The notes: a model not told the origin generated them from the sequence alone. A stretch of DNA of 64,000 bases from an uncultured Bacteroidota bacterium (GCA_937873155.1 CALMVZ010000013.1:124001-188000); one strand, 5' to 3'; positions 45,312-54,089 are shown, counted from the first letter of the stretch. Translations and numbers: made by a program.

Positions 45312-45533
45312 TCATTTCACTATCAAAGTCGTCCCTTCCCAAACCAATTCGGTATAATCGGCGGAGATGTGCCATTTTACACGGCCATCGGGCAAGGTAT
45401 CTTGTGATGTGTATGAGGGAACTTTTAATTCTACGTGATCGGCTAAATGTTCTTCGCCTTCAATAATAGCCCGCCAGAAAAGTGTTCCGGTGTTCTCAGT
45501 GTTGAAACGCAGTTTTAAAGTCTTTTTGGGCAT
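45312..45533 (-). CDS. Conserved small protein of unknown function
   Basis: A 73-residue protein with the pattern FWRAIIEGEEHLADHVELK, then VPSYTSQDTLPDGRVKWHIS. I have the impression of similar short proteins in many Bacteroidota genomes, without a known role. The conserved charged pattern and good start context argue for a real gene. Confidence 0.75.
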   Translation of the reverse strand: MPKKTLKLRFNTENTGTLFWRAIIEGEEHLADHVELKVPSYTSQDTLPDGRVKWHISADYTELVWEGTTLIVK

Positions 45534-45574
45534 TAAGTAAATGTAAGAAAAATTCCATTTGAAACTGGAATAAC

Positions 45575-45706
45575 CTTCTCCTTTGAGGAGAAGCCTTCTC
45601 TGACTGAGTCAGAGAAGGAAGAGGTCAATAGCGTATGATGTTTAGATCGATGGCCTAACCAGACCTCACCGTCCGCCACTGGCGGACTTGCTCTCCTCAA
45701 GGAGAG
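45575..45706. repeat. Cluster of four palindromes
   Basis: Palindromes at 45575-45593 (7-base arms), 45594-45618 (perfect 12-base arms around one base), 45671-45687 (7-base arms) and 45691-45706 (7-base arms). The first and last are related (CTTCTCCT and CTCTCCT). They fill the gap between two minus-strand genes. Confidence 0.85.
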
Positions 45707-45729
45707 AATGATTCCGTTTTTTAGGGAGA

Positions 45730-47049
45730 TTACTTCATGTACTTCTCTTTGATCTCGCTGTAGGTTGGGATATTGCGCCAGTGCCAGTTCATGATCACAG
45801 TTCCGTCCTTTACTAAGATTAAACCGGGATTGCTGCGGATCATCGTTTTTAAAACAATTCCATCAACAGTTGCAAAATCATACAATGCATTATGCGCATG
45901 TTTGAAGTCATCAACTTCTTTTGCGCCTGATGCAGTCATTCCCAGAATTTTCTTGCCGTCTTTTGTCGCTAAAGTATAAAGATCATTGATCTTCGCGTGT
46001 AAAGATGAATTGTCTTCTGCTTTTGTAATGTCATAATACACCAACCAGAAGCTGTAATCTTTATTATTTAAAATGCTGTCGGTGATAGTTACACCGTCTG
46101 CATTATTTACTGTGAAGTCGGTGATCTTAGGCGGATTCACAGCATCACTTATTAAAATATTTTTTGTAGCGTTCCATTTCCAGTTCAAAGTATCTTCCCA
46201 TGGATAATTCTTCATGGTGAAATCTTTCAGCTCACCCGTCTTTAAATTTTCATATACAAAGCCGGATTCATAAACGGCAGGTTTGTAATCGGCGCCGGGT
46301 TTCATGTTTTCTTTAATGTTCATTCCGATAGCATAAGCCCTGAAATCTAAAGGAGGCAAATTACGGTATGCATACATCGGGAAAGCAATTGAAGCAACCG
46401 CCCCTATAATAAATACCGTTCCTGTTAAAGCAGGGAACATTAATTCGTTAATATGTTCTTTACCCGCAAAGAGAAGTGTGATCAAAATTAAAAGCGCAAT
46501 GTCTTTCCAGAAACTTTCCCATGGTTTTAATTTCAAGAAATCACCGAAGCAACCGCAATGTGTTACTTTATTATAACAAGCAGAATAGAAAGTTAAGAAG
46601 GTGAAGAATGCGATCTGTGCGAACAATAGCCAAAGCGTTAATTCTCTTCTGTAACCGATCAGCAACATAATTCCCAACAACATTTCACTTACACAAATAA
46701 TGATCGCCAGGGGTAAAGCAATATGAGCGAACCACTCAAACATTCCTAAGCCTGTGTCAGCTTTAAATACTTCAAAATATTCCTGAAGTTTATAAGAAAA
46801 ACCAAGCGGATCGTTTGCTTTAATGAATCCGGAGAAAATAAATAAACCTCCGACTAAAAACCGCGCAATATGCGTTGGCCATGGAGAACGGGCTATCAAA
46901 GCTGAACCATTGATCAAAACCAATAAGATCAATAAAATGATCGCAAGGGTGCCTTTGCTAAAGCAAGGGGGACAAATAAAATAAAACAAAGCAGCTAAAC
47001 CAACTGACCAGATAGCGCGGAATACTTTCGAGGATAAAAATTTCTTCAT
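45730..47049 (-). CDS. DoxX/MauE-like membrane protein with thioredoxin-like tail (BT_3928 type)
   Basis: A 439-residue protein with about nine hydrophobic segments. The first half holds a DoxX/MauE-like redox membrane domain (FLVGGLFIFSGFIKANDPLG; two cysteines in TFYSACYNKVTHCGCFGDF). The last 120 residues resemble a thioredoxin-like fold (SFWLVYYDITKAED, GLILVKDGTVIMNWHWRNIP) without a CxxC. It matches the Bacteroidota BT_3928 family. A role in envelope thiol redox is likely but unproven. DUF1599 lies upstream, an arrangement common in the phylum. Confidence 0.85.
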   Translation of the reverse strand: MKKFLSSKVFRAIWSVGLAALFYFICPPCFSKGTLAIILLILLVLINGSALIARSPWPTHIARFLVGGLFIFSGFIKANDPLGFSYKLQEYFEVFKADTGLGMFEWFAHIALPLAIIICVSEMLLGIMLLIGYRRELTLWLLFAQIAFFTFLTFYSACYNKVTHCGCFGDFLKLKPWESFWKDIALLILITLLFAGKEHINELMFPALTGTVFIIGAVASIAFPMYAYRNLPPLDFRAYAIGMNIKENMKPGADYKPAVYESGFVYENLKTGELKDFTMKNYPWEDTLNWKWNATKNILISDAVNPPKITDFTVNNADGVTITDSILNNKDYSFWLVYYDITKAEDNSSLHAKINDLYTLATKDGKKILGMTASGAKEVDDFKHAHNALYDFATVDGIVLKTMIRSNPGLILVKDGTVIMNWHWRNIPTYSEIKEKYMK

Positions 47050-47138
47050 GGGGTATAAATTTATTTGTTCCTAAGGTTAAAATTATACCAATAAGGGAGA
47101 AGTAAAAAGGCTTTAGGCTTTTTTAACTAACAGGGTTT

Positions 47139-47675
47139 TTAACTATCCAGCTTAATCAGGGCGAAAACGGAGTAGTTCATCATGTCCATATAATTGGCAT
47201 CAACGCCCTCTGAAATGATGGTTTTTCCTTTATTATCCTCGATCTGTTTAACACGGAAGATTTTCATCAAAATAAGGTCTGTTAAAGAACTTATCCTCAT
47301 ATCTCTCCATGCTTCACCGTAATCATGGTTCTTATCTTCCATTAGTTTTTTGGTGGCAGCAACATGCTTATCGAATAGATGTTCAACTTCTTCATATGGC
47401 AGATCAACCCTTGAATCATTTTCTAATTCAAGCTGGATCATAGAAATAACGCAATAATTGATAATGCCGATATACTCGCCTTTAATATCGTCGCCAACCT
47501 TTTGGGTGCCTTTGCTTTCGATGCTTTTTATGCGTTGGGCCTTAATAAAAATTTGGTCTGTAAGGGAAGTTGGGCGTAAATTGCGCCATGCAGTACCATA
47601 ATCTTTCATCTTCTTTAAAAAGATATCTTTGCATAGCTTTATGGCCTTATCGTATTGAGCACTTGTATTCTGCAT
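47139..47675 (-). CDS. DUF1599 family protein (two repeats)
   Basis: A 178-residue protein from ATG 47675. Two homologous halves carry KMKDYGTAWRNLRPTSLTD and KNHDYGEAWRDMRISSLTD, each with DYG-x-AWR, the DUF1599 core. Each half ends with the hydrophobic NYCVISMIQLE or NYSVFALIKLD. Function unknown; a nucleotide-pyrophosphatase-like fold has been suggested to me only by the helical pattern. The start is 1 base from the start of folP on the other strand. Confidence 0.85.
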   Translation of the reverse strand: MQNTSAQYDKAIKLCKDIFLKKMKDYGTAWRNLRPTSLTDQIFIKAQRIKSIESKGTQKVGDDIKGEYIGIINYCVISMIQLELENDSRVDLPYEEVEHLFDKHVAATKKLMEDKNHDYGEAWRDMRISSLTDLILMKIFRVKQIEDNKGKTIISEGVDANYMDMMNYSVFALIKLDS

Positions 47676-47676
47676 A

Positions 47677-48534
47677 ATGAGCACTAAAATTAAAGAAAAT
47701 ATACCAAACCACTATCAAATAAATGCTAAAAAGCTTTTGTTCACAAAGCCTTTGATAATGGCCATCTTGAATTTAACGCCTGATAGTTTTTATGATGGCG
47801 GAAAATATAGTGAAGTTAACGATGTGATCCGCGATGCAGAAGAAAAGATAAGACAAGGAGCGGATATCATTGACGTTGGAGCAGCTTCATCACGTCCCAA
47901 CGCCAAAGAAATTGATGAAACGGAAGAATGGGTGAGATTAGAGCCCGTTTTAAGAGAACTAAGAAAACAATTCCCTCAAACTTTTATTTCGGTAGACACT
48001 TATCGTTCTTCTATCGCAAAAAAAGCAGCTGAGCTTGGCGCTGATATCATTAATGATATTTCGGGAGGCAATTTGGATGATAAGATGTTCGAAGTTGTTT
48101 CCAAATTGGATGTCGCGTATGTGTTGATGCATATGAAAGGCACCCCGCAAACCATGCAGCAAGATCCTAATTATGGAGATGTGGTTTATGAAGTGAAGAA
48201 CGAATTGGAACAAAAAGTAAACCGCTTAACGGAATTGAATTTCAAAAATATCATTCTTGATGTCGGTTTTGGTTTCGGAAAAACAACGGAACACAATTAT
48301 CAACTTTTAAAACAATTACCGCAATTTTCCGAATTAGGTTTTCCAATTTTAGCAGGTGTTTCCAGGAAAAGTATGATCAACAAAGTGATCAGAACAAATC
48401 CTGTTACAGCCTTGAATGGAACTACCGTTTTAAATACAATTGCTTTATTAAATGGAGCAAAAATTCTGCGCGTTCATGATGTAACAGAGGCGATGCAAGC
48501 GATTGAGCTGGTAGAATTCTATCGAACTGCGTGA
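47677..48534 (+). CDS. folP: Dihydropteroate synthase
   Basis: A 285-residue TIM-barrel enzyme joining p-aminobenzoate and hydroxymethyl-dihydropterin pyrophosphate in folate synthesis. MAILNLTPDSFYDGGKY, DVGAASSRPNA, VDTYRSSIAKKA, NDISGG, HMKGTPQTMQ, DVGFGFGKT and GVSRKSMI are all family motifs. It is divergent from DUF1599 with only one base between the ATGs. The stop lies beside an inverted repeat. Confidence 0.96.
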   Translation: MSTKIKENIPNHYQINAKKLLFTKPLIMAILNLTPDSFYDGGKYSEVNDVIRDAEEKIRQGADIIDVGAASSRPNAKEIDETEEWVRLEPVLRELRKQFPQTFISVDTYRSSIAKKAAELGADIINDISGGNLDDKMFEVVSKLDVAYVLMHMKGTPQTMQQDPNYGDVVYEVKNELEQKVNRLTELNFKNIILDVGFGFGKTTEHNYQLLKQLPQFSELGFPILAGVSRKSMINKVIRTNPVTALNGTTVLNTIALLNGAKILRVHDVTEAMQAIELVEFYRTA

Positions 48535-48551
48535 AGGACTTAATGACTTAA

Positions 48552-48681
48552 GGGACCGAAGAGATTAAAGGGATGATAATTTGTTTGTTAAGTAAAAACC
48601 TTTTATCAGTTTTTGTTTCTGTTGCCTCTTTGTCCCTTCTATCTCTTAAGTCTTTTCTGTCCCTTTAGTCTCTTCAGTCGG
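48552..48681. repeat. Inverted repeat at the folP-rhomboid convergent end
   Basis: Arms of about 21 bases (around 48553-48574 and 48659-48679) pair at 18 positions with two further G-T wobbles. The right arm is inside the rhomboid gene and encodes part of its last ten residues (TEETKGTEKT). Confidence 0.65.
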
Positions 48682-49380
48682 CTTAAAATGATAATGAATA
48701 TTAACGTTGCTCTGCTCTAAGAATTTACGGTAAGCTTCTTCCTGCGCTTTCTCTTCCGCTTCAAAATCTACACCGTCATCTTCCCAAACTACTTCTTGTT
48801 TTTGGGGACCTTCTTTCCGGTAATTATAAGCAACAAGTAAACCCGATATCGCTCCGAACAAATGTGCTTCCCATGAAACATCTGGTTGTAAAGGGAAAAT
48901 TCCGTACATCATACTGCCATATAAAAAAGCAACTAAAGCTGAGATCACCATTAATGGACGGTGCTTACGAAATACGCCACTGAAAAATAAGAATAAGGCC
49001 GCCCCATAAATTAATCCGCTCGCACCGATGTGATGGATCGATCCTTCTTCATTATTTCGTCCGCCCACCCATAACCAAACTCCGGCCATAAAATAGATCC
49101 ATAAAAAACTTCCCCAGGCAATAGGTTTGTAGAAATAGAAAGTTAACATACCCAAAACCAAAAGGGGCAGGCTATTCCCGACAATATGTTCTAAGTTTGA
49201 ATGTAAGAATGGAGAAAATAAAATTCCTGTTAGTCCTTTTAGTGTTCTGGGAGAAGTTCCGAATTGCGCTAAATTCAAATTGAATTTAGTATCCAGAAAA
49301 AAGATAAACCACATGACCGCTAAAAAACAAAGCGGGAAGAAAGAGATTTTTAGTAATTCTTTTCGGATGTTGTTCTGCAA
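48646..49380 (-). CDS. Rhomboid-family intramembrane serine protease
   Basis: A 244-residue membrane protein with six hydrophobic segments. HSNLEHIVGN at 60-69 is the loop/TM2 motif; the catalytic serine is S121 in GASG, and the catalytic His is H173 in EAHLFGAISG. It cleaves transmembrane substrates inside the inner membrane. The charged C-terminal tail (about 190-244) is not conserved and ends inside an inverted repeat. Several extra charged residues at the tail suggest extension by the repeat. Confidence 0.93.
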   Translation of the reverse strand: MQNNIRKELLKISFFPLCFLAVMWFIFFLDTKFNLNLAQFGTSPRTLKGLTGILFSPFLHSNLEHIVGNSLPLLVLGMLTFYFYKPIAWGSFLWIYFMAGVWLWVGGRNNEEGSIHHIGASGLIYGAALFLFFSGVFRKHRPLMVISALVAFLYGSMMYGIFPLQPDVSWEAHLFGAISGLLVAYNYRKEGPQKQEVVWEDDGVDFEAEEKAQEEAYRKFLEQSNVNIHYHFKPTEETKGTEKT

Positions 49381-49459
49381 TTTGATTCCCGGAACATTAG
49401 AATTCCGTAATATAAAATTACAGATTTTTAAGGTTTGTTACACTGTTAAGAAAACACAA

Positions 49460-49479
49460 ATCCCGATAGCTATCGGGAT
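49460..49479. repeat. Perfect 20-base palindrome
   Basis: ATCCCGATAGCTATCGGGAT is its own reverse complement. A degenerate relative lies at 12545-12562. It sits just downstream of the aminotransferase stop, between divergently oriented transcripts. Confidence 0.85.
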
Positions 49480-49487
49480 CCTAAATA

Positions 49488-50702
49488 TTATGCTTTTGCA
49501 GTGACAGTCGTTCTGCCGGGATATTTTGTTAAAGCGTCCATTAAACAAACCATCGCATTGTCAAGATCCTGTAAATTCAGAACATAAGCGATTCGAACTT
49601 CATTTATTCCGGCTCCTGGAGTAGAATAGAATCCGGTTGCCGGTGCCAACATTACAGTTTGTTTGTTGTATTCGAACTCTTCCAATAACCATTGACAAAA
49701 TTTATCGGCATTATCAATTGGTAAACGGGCAATGCAATAAAATGCACCACTTGGTTTAGGACAGAACACGCCCGGAATTTTATTTAAAGCATCAATAACA
49801 AAATCACGGCGTCCGATGTATTCTTTTTTCACACCATCAAAATAAGATTGAGGCGTATCCAATGCACCCTCAGCACCGATCTGTCCGTATGAAGGAGGAC
49901 TTAAACGCGCCTGTGCAAATTTTAAGGCGGAAGCCATCACATCTTTATTCTTACTGATCAATGCGCCGATACGTGCGCCACAAGCACTGTAACGTTTAGA
50001 GATAGAATCCAACAAAATAACATTGTTCTCGATACCTGATAAATGCATTACTGAAACATATTCTTTTCCGTCGTAACAAAACTCACGGTATACTTCATCA
50101 CTTAATAAAAACAGATCATATTTTTTTACTAAGTCGCGTAAAGCTTCCAATTCTATTTTGGTATATAAATAACCCGTTGGATTTCCCGGGTTACAGATCA
50201 TGATCCCTTTTGTTTTAGGCGTGATCATTTTTTCAAATGCAGAGATAGAAGGTAAAGCAAAACCGCTTTCGATAGAGCTTGGAATTGGTTTTACAATTAC
50301 ATCAGCAGATCTAGAAAAACCATTATAGTTCGCATAAAAAGGTTCAGGTATAATTATTTCATCGCCGGGATTAAAACAAGTTTGCATGGCGATGGAAATA
50401 GCTTCCGATCCGCCGCAAGTGATGATGATATCAGTAAAATCAATATTGATGTTATACGACTTATAATATGTGCTTAGTTTTTTGCGGTAACTTTCATTCC
50501 CTGCACTATGACTGTATTCCAATACCTTAACAGGCGCAGTTTTAACCGCATTTAAAAACGCAGCCGGAGTTTCGATATCGGGCTGACCGATATTCAAGTG
50601 ATAGATCTTTGTGCCTCTTTTTTTAGCGGCTTCTGCAAAAGGAACTAATTTACGAATGGGGGAAGCCGGCATTCCTGTGGCTTTATTGGAAACTTTAGGC
50701 AT
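49488..50702 (-). CDS. Class I/II aminotransferase (aspartate aminotransferase-like)
   Basis: A 404-residue fold-type I PLP enzyme. The PLP lysine lies in LDSISKRYSACGARIG; NIGQPDIETP, CGGSEAISIAMQ, NPGNPTGYLYTK and LSDEVYREF are the family sequence. It should transfer the amino group of aspartate or an aromatic/branched-chain amino acid to 2-oxoglutarate; specificity cannot be told from sequence. ATG 50702 gives the normal beginning. Confidence 0.92.
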   Translation of the reverse strand: MPKVSNKATGMPASPIRKLVPFAEAAKKRGTKIYHLNIGQPDIETPAAFLNAVKTAPVKVLEYSHSAGNESYRKKLSTYYKSYNINIDFTDIIITCGGSEAISIAMQTCFNPGDEIIIPEPFYANYNGFSRSADVIVKPIPSSIESGFALPSISAFEKMITPKTKGIMICNPGNPTGYLYTKIELEALRDLVKKYDLFLLSDEVYREFCYDGKEYVSVMHLSGIENNVILLDSISKRYSACGARIGALISKNKDVMASALKFAQARLSPPSYGQIGAEGALDTPQSYFDGVKKEYIGRRDFVIDALNKIPGVFCPKPSGAFYCIARLPIDNADKFCQWLLEEFEYNKQTVMLAPATGFYSTPGAGINEVRIAYVLNLQDLDNAMVCLMDALTKYPGRTTVTAKA

Positions 50703-50811
50703 GAAAGTGAGATTAAAAAAACAGTAAATATAAGCATTAAAAACGGGAGTTCTGAAAAGCCAATTTTAATTAAATGTTGATAGAAATAATGCCCGAACCC
50801 TAAGAAAAGCG

Positions 50812-50819
50812 TATATTTG
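50812..50819 (+). promoter_or_regulatory. -7 element before the helicase gene
   Basis: TATATTTG, a full match to TAnnTTTG, 14 bases before the ATG at 50834. No TTTG stands at the ideal -33 distance. Confidence 0.5.
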
Positions 50820-50833
50820 ACGGTTAATTTTTT

Positions 50834-52345
50834 ATGACCCAGGAAACTTTAGTTGCAGCAGAACCCAGGCAGTTGTATCCGTACCAAGCGGAAGCCGTGG
50901 AAAATATTTTCAAGCGATTGGTTGAATTACCTCCTAACGCAAATTTATTATTTCAATTACCAACAGGCGGTGGAAAGACGATCATCTTTTCTGAGATAGC
51001 CCGTCGTTATATCGAAAAATATAAAAGGAAGGTTTTAATTCTTACTCACCGTATCGAGTTAAGTAAACAAACTTCGGATGTATTGGCTGAATTAGGTATT
51101 AAGAATAAAGTGATCAATTCAGAAGTAAAGGATCTTCCCGCTCAAAGCGAGTACGGTTGTTTTACAGCTTTAGTTGAAACATTAAATAACCGTTTACAGG
51201 AAAATGATCAGTTCTTAGAAGATATCGGATTAGTGATCGTCGATGAGGCTCACAATAATTCATTCCGTAAGATCTTCCATTATTTCCAGGATATAAATAT
51301 TTTAGGTGTTACCGCAACACCATTAAGCAGCAATAAAAAACTACCGCTTTATCAAACGTACAGCGATCTTATTGTCGGACAAAGCATTCCGAATTTAATT
51401 GAGCAAGGTTATTTGTGTGAAGGTGTTACTTATTCTTACGATGTGAATTTAAGTTCACTCCGTATCGGTACTACCGGTGAATTTACAGTTGGTTCTCACG
51501 AAACATTATATACCCAGGCTATGATGCAGAGTAAGTTAATAGAAGCTTACGAAGAAGTAGCAAAAGGAACAAAGACATTGATTTTTAACGCGGGTATTTT
51601 AACGAGCCGCGCTGTTTACGAAACATTTAAGAAAAAAGGATATCCCGTAAAACATTTGGATAGTACTTTCAGCGACAAAGAACGTGCTGAAACTTTAGAA
51701 TGGTTCCGTAATACAAAAGATGGTGTGCTTTCTTCAGTAAGTATTTTAACTACAGGTTTTGATGAGCCGGAAGTTGAAACTATCATGCTGAACCGCGCCA
51801 CAAAATCATTAACGCTTTATCACCAGATGATCGGTCGTGGCAGCCGTGTTTTACCAAATAAAAAGCAATTTAAGATCCTTGATCTCGGCAATAACTCACG
51901 CCGTTTTAATTTATGGCAATATCCGATTGACTGGAAACACGTGTTTGTTGCACCGCATTTATATTTAGAACACCGTTACAAAGATGAGTGGGATTATGAA
52001 TTAGAGAACGATTATGAAATGCCCCCTGAAATTAAGGAGCGTTTCTTAAATTCTTCCCAGGAAGCATTTATTGTCCGCGATCATTATTTAGCGGCTTTGC
52101 GTAAAGGATTAAAACCGCAAGTTGTAGTTGATAATTCTTTGGAAGATCATTTTGGCCGTATTAAAGATAACGCTGCTGATTTTGATGAGGCTTTCGAATT
52201 ATTCAATTTGCTAAGCGAAGAAATGAAATACCGTGTTAAACAATTCGGTAAATGCATTAACGCTACCAATAATTATACAGACTGGTTGTATCAATCGTAC
52301 TCAAGCAAGTTGAGAAGACGTTTGATGAACTTCTTTGTTGAGTAA
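50834..52345 (+). CDS. Superfamily 2 DEAD/DEAH-box helicase
   Basis: A 503-residue helicase with Walker A LPTGGGKTII near residue 38, DEAH (VIVDEAHNN), the TATPLSSN motif III, and a C-terminal helicase domain with TTGFDEPEVETIMLNRATKS and YHQMIGRGSR (motif VI). It resembles the SSL2/type III restriction helicase-like group. No nuclease or methylase is encoded nearby, so a restriction role is unlikely. DNA or RNA repair is possible. The stop overlaps the next start as TAATG. Confidence 0.9.
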   Translation: MTQETLVAAEPRQLYPYQAEAVENIFKRLVELPPNANLLFQLPTGGGKTIIFSEIARRYIEKYKRKVLILTHRIELSKQTSDVLAELGIKNKVINSEVKDLPAQSEYGCFTALVETLNNRLQENDQFLEDIGLVIVDEAHNNSFRKIFHYFQDINILGVTATPLSSNKKLPLYQTYSDLIVGQSIPNLIEQGYLCEGVTYSYDVNLSSLRIGTTGEFTVGSHETLYTQAMMQSKLIEAYEEVAKGTKTLIFNAGILTSRAVYETFKKKGYPVKHLDSTFSDKERAETLEWFRNTKDGVLSSVSILTTGFDEPEVETIMLNRATKSLTLYHQMIGRGSRVLPNKKQFKILDLGNNSRRFNLWQYPIDWKHVFVAPHLYLEHRYKDEWDYELENDYEMPPEIKERFLNSSQEAFIVRDHYLAALRKGLKPQVVVDNSLEDHFGRIKDNAADFDEAFELFNLLSEEMKYRVKQFGKCINATNNYTDWLYQSYSSKLRRRLMNFFVE

Positions 52346-52605
52346 TGAGCATTTATAAAGTATATAAGATTTCGGGCGTCATTTCCCTCGTGTTCGGTAT
52401 ACTTGCAGCTTGTTGCTTAGTCAGTATCCGTACGCTTCCATTTGGTTTATTATTCTCAGTATTAGGATTTATTTTGTCGGGCGTTAATGTTTTTCTTGAT
52501 GCAAAGCATGAATTCTCCGGTAAAAAATATCCTTTAGGTTATGCAGGAATGATCCTGTCTTCACTACCTGTTATTTTTTTAATGATAATGATATTCCGCA
52601 GATAA
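52345..52605 (+). CDS. Small membrane protein of unknown function
   Basis: An 86-residue protein with three hydrophobic segments (ISLVFGILAACCLVSI, PFGLLFSVLGFILSGVNVFL, GYAGMILSSLPVIFLMIMIF). It overlaps the helicase stop and is followed immediately by the UbiA-like gene. No family recognised. Confidence 0.75.
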   Translation: MSIYKVYKISGVISLVFGILAACCLVSIRTLPFGLLFSVLGFILSGVNVFLDAKHEFSGKKYPLGYAGMILSSLPVIFLMIMIFRR

Positions 52606-53466
52606 TTGATCACTGTAAAAAAATATCTTTCACTTATTAAATTCAGTCATACTGTTTTTGCTTTACCTTTTGCTATTATAGGATTTTGCCTCGCTATTTA
52701 TTCAGGTAAAGCAGTTTTTAGCTGGGAAAAATTGCTTTTAGTTTTGGGCTGTATGGTATTCGCGAGAAGTGCAGCGATGGCATTTAACCGTTATATCGAC
52801 AGGGCCTTTGATGCTAAAAATCCAAGGACAGCGATCAGAGAAATCCCGGCCGGACAAATATCTCCTTCCGCTGCTGCAATTTTTACTTTAATTAGCGCAG
52901 CCTTATTTATGGTTTGCGCTTATTTTATCAATAAATTGTGTTTTTATTTATCGCCTGTTGCTTTATTGGTGATATTAGGTTACAGTTTCACTAAACGTTT
53001 TACTCCCTTATGTCATTTGATACTGGGTTTAGGATTAAGTTTGGCCCCGATCGGCGCTTATTTAGCATTAACCGAACAGTTCGATATTTTACCAATTCTC
53101 TTTTCGGTAGTAGTTTTCTTTTGGGTAGGAGGATTTGATATAATTTTCGCTCTACAGGATGAAGAATTTGACAGGGGTGAAGGCCTGAAATCTATTCCGG
53201 TTCTTATGGGAAAGGCTAAGGCTCTTAGATTATCTGAATTCATGCATTTGATCGCCGCTTCTATTGTAGTTTTTGGTTTTTTCTACGGTTCGTTTTCTTG
53301 GTTATATATTGTAGGGGCTGTAGTTTTTATCGGACTTCTGATCTATCAGCATTTAATAGTAAAGCCTAACGATCTGAGTCGGGTGAACCTTGCTTTTGGT
53401 ACCAGTAATGGTTTGGCAAGTGTTATCTTTTGTTTATTTGTTTGTTTGGACATTTTTCTTTTGTAA
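52606..53466 (+). CDS. UbiA-family polyprenyltransferase
   Basis: A 286-residue integral membrane prenyltransferase starting at TTG 52606, directly after the preceding stop. NRYIDRAFDAKNPRTA is the first Asp-rich motif and DEEFDRGEGLKSIP the second; both bind the prenyl diphosphate with magnesium. About eight transmembrane helices follow. 4-hydroxybenzoate prenyltransferase (UbiA) or the menaquinone enzyme MenA is possible; most Bacteroidota make menaquinone, which favours a MenA/MqnP-type role. Its stop TAA forms part of a promoter for the next operon. Confidence 0.88.
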   Translation: MITVKKYLSLIKFSHTVFALPFAIIGFCLAIYSGKAVFSWEKLLLVLGCMVFARSAAMAFNRYIDRAFDAKNPRTAIREIPAGQISPSAAAIFTLISAALFMVCAYFINKLCFYLSPVALLVILGYSFTKRFTPLCHLILGLGLSLAPIGAYLALTEQFDILPILFSVVVFFWVGGFDIIFALQDEEFDRGEGLKSIPVLMGKAKALRLSEFMHLIAASIVVFGFFYGSFSWLYIVGAVVFIGLLIYQHLIVKPNDLSRVNLAFGTSNGLASVIFCLFVCLDIFLL

Positions 53467-53471
53467 ATTTG
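53441..53471 (+). promoter_or_regulatory. Promoter of the second toxin-antitoxin pair, inside the ubiA-like gene
   Basis: TTTG (53441-53444), exactly 19 bases, then TAAATTTG (53464-53471): a perfect consensus. The first three bases of the -7 box are the TAA stop of the UbiA-like gene. The antitoxin ATG is 18 bases downstream. Confidence 0.8.
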
Positions 53472-53488
53472 ATTTAGGATTAATTTAC

Positions 53489-53719
53489 ATGACAACAGCC
53501 GCTATAAAAAAACAATTTGACGGTTATTTGCCGTTACTTACTGTCAAACAACAAGAGTTAATTCTTGAAATGATAAAGAGCTTTCTTGAGACCGACAAAG
53601 GCTCAAAGCGCATTTCCAAAAAGCAGTATAATAAGGAACTTGCGGAGGCCGTAGCAAGAATTGAGAAAGGACAATTTGTTTCTCATTCAGAAGCTCTAAA
53701 GGAATTATCAAGGTGGTAA
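53489..53719 (+). CDS. Antitoxin, second pair
   Basis: A 76-residue helical protein (MTTAAIKKQFDGYLPLLTVK, then EMIKSFLETDKGSKRISKKQ, and VSHSEALKELSRW). The open frame continues upstream to 53390 within the UbiA-like gene, but the promoter at 53441-53471 rules out that start. SHSEALKEL recalls the C-terminal helix of antitoxins that partner RelE/ParE toxins. The stop overlaps the toxin start by 7 bases. Confidence 0.82.
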   Translation: MTTAAIKKQFDGYLPLLTVKQQELILEMIKSFLETDKGSKRISKKQYNKELAEAVARIEKGQFVSHSEALKELSRW

Positions 53720-54027
53720 AGCACAGAACTTTTAAAATTATTTGGGATGTAAATGCACTTAACGATTTCGTAGAGATACTTGAGTTTTTGTCAAAAAAAG
53801 GCAATCAAGCTCCGAGGATCGTAAAGCAAGGAATTCTTCCCAGATTAGAAGTGATAAGAAAAAACGCCTTTATTTGCGAAACAGATAAGTTAAAGGATAC
53901 TCAGGATAGAGAGTTCAGGGCCTTTGTTGTTTATAGTTACAGGATCACTTATCAAATAAAATCCTCGTTAAATGAGATCCGGGTTATCAGAGTTAGGCAT
54001 ACTAGTCGTGAACCATTAGGATATTAG
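53713..54027 (+). CDS. RelE/ParE-family toxin, second pair
   Basis: A 104-residue protein starting at GTG 53713. TFKIIWDVNALNDFVEILEF is the N-terminal strand-helix of ParE/RelE toxins, and AFVVYSYRITYQIKSSLNEI with RVIRVRHTSREPL closes the fold. ParE toxins usually poison gyrase and RelE toxins cut mRNA; sequence alone does not decide. The 7-base overlap indicates coupled translation with the antitoxin. Not closely similar to the pair at 34.5 kb. Confidence 0.87.
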   Translation: MVKHRTFKIIWDVNALNDFVEILEFLSKKGNQAPRIVKQGILPRLEVIRKNAFICETDKLKDTQDREFRAFVVYSYRITYQIKSSLNEIRVIRVRHTSREPLGY

Positions 54028-54081
54028 ATAAACCCCCTTTTTCTCCCCATCAAATATTTTTTCGCAGGTAAAAAATAAAGC

Positions 54082-54089
54082 TAAATTTG
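54082..54089 (+). promoter_or_regulatory. -7 element before the leucine dehydrogenase gene
   Basis: TAAATTTG, a full match to TAnnTTTG, 17 bases before the ATG at 54107. TTTT stands at the -33 position. Confidence 0.6.

Noticed and set aside
53390-53488. Longer start of the second antitoxin
   Set aside because: It overlaps the UbiA-like gene, and the promoter at 53441-53471 lies inside it.
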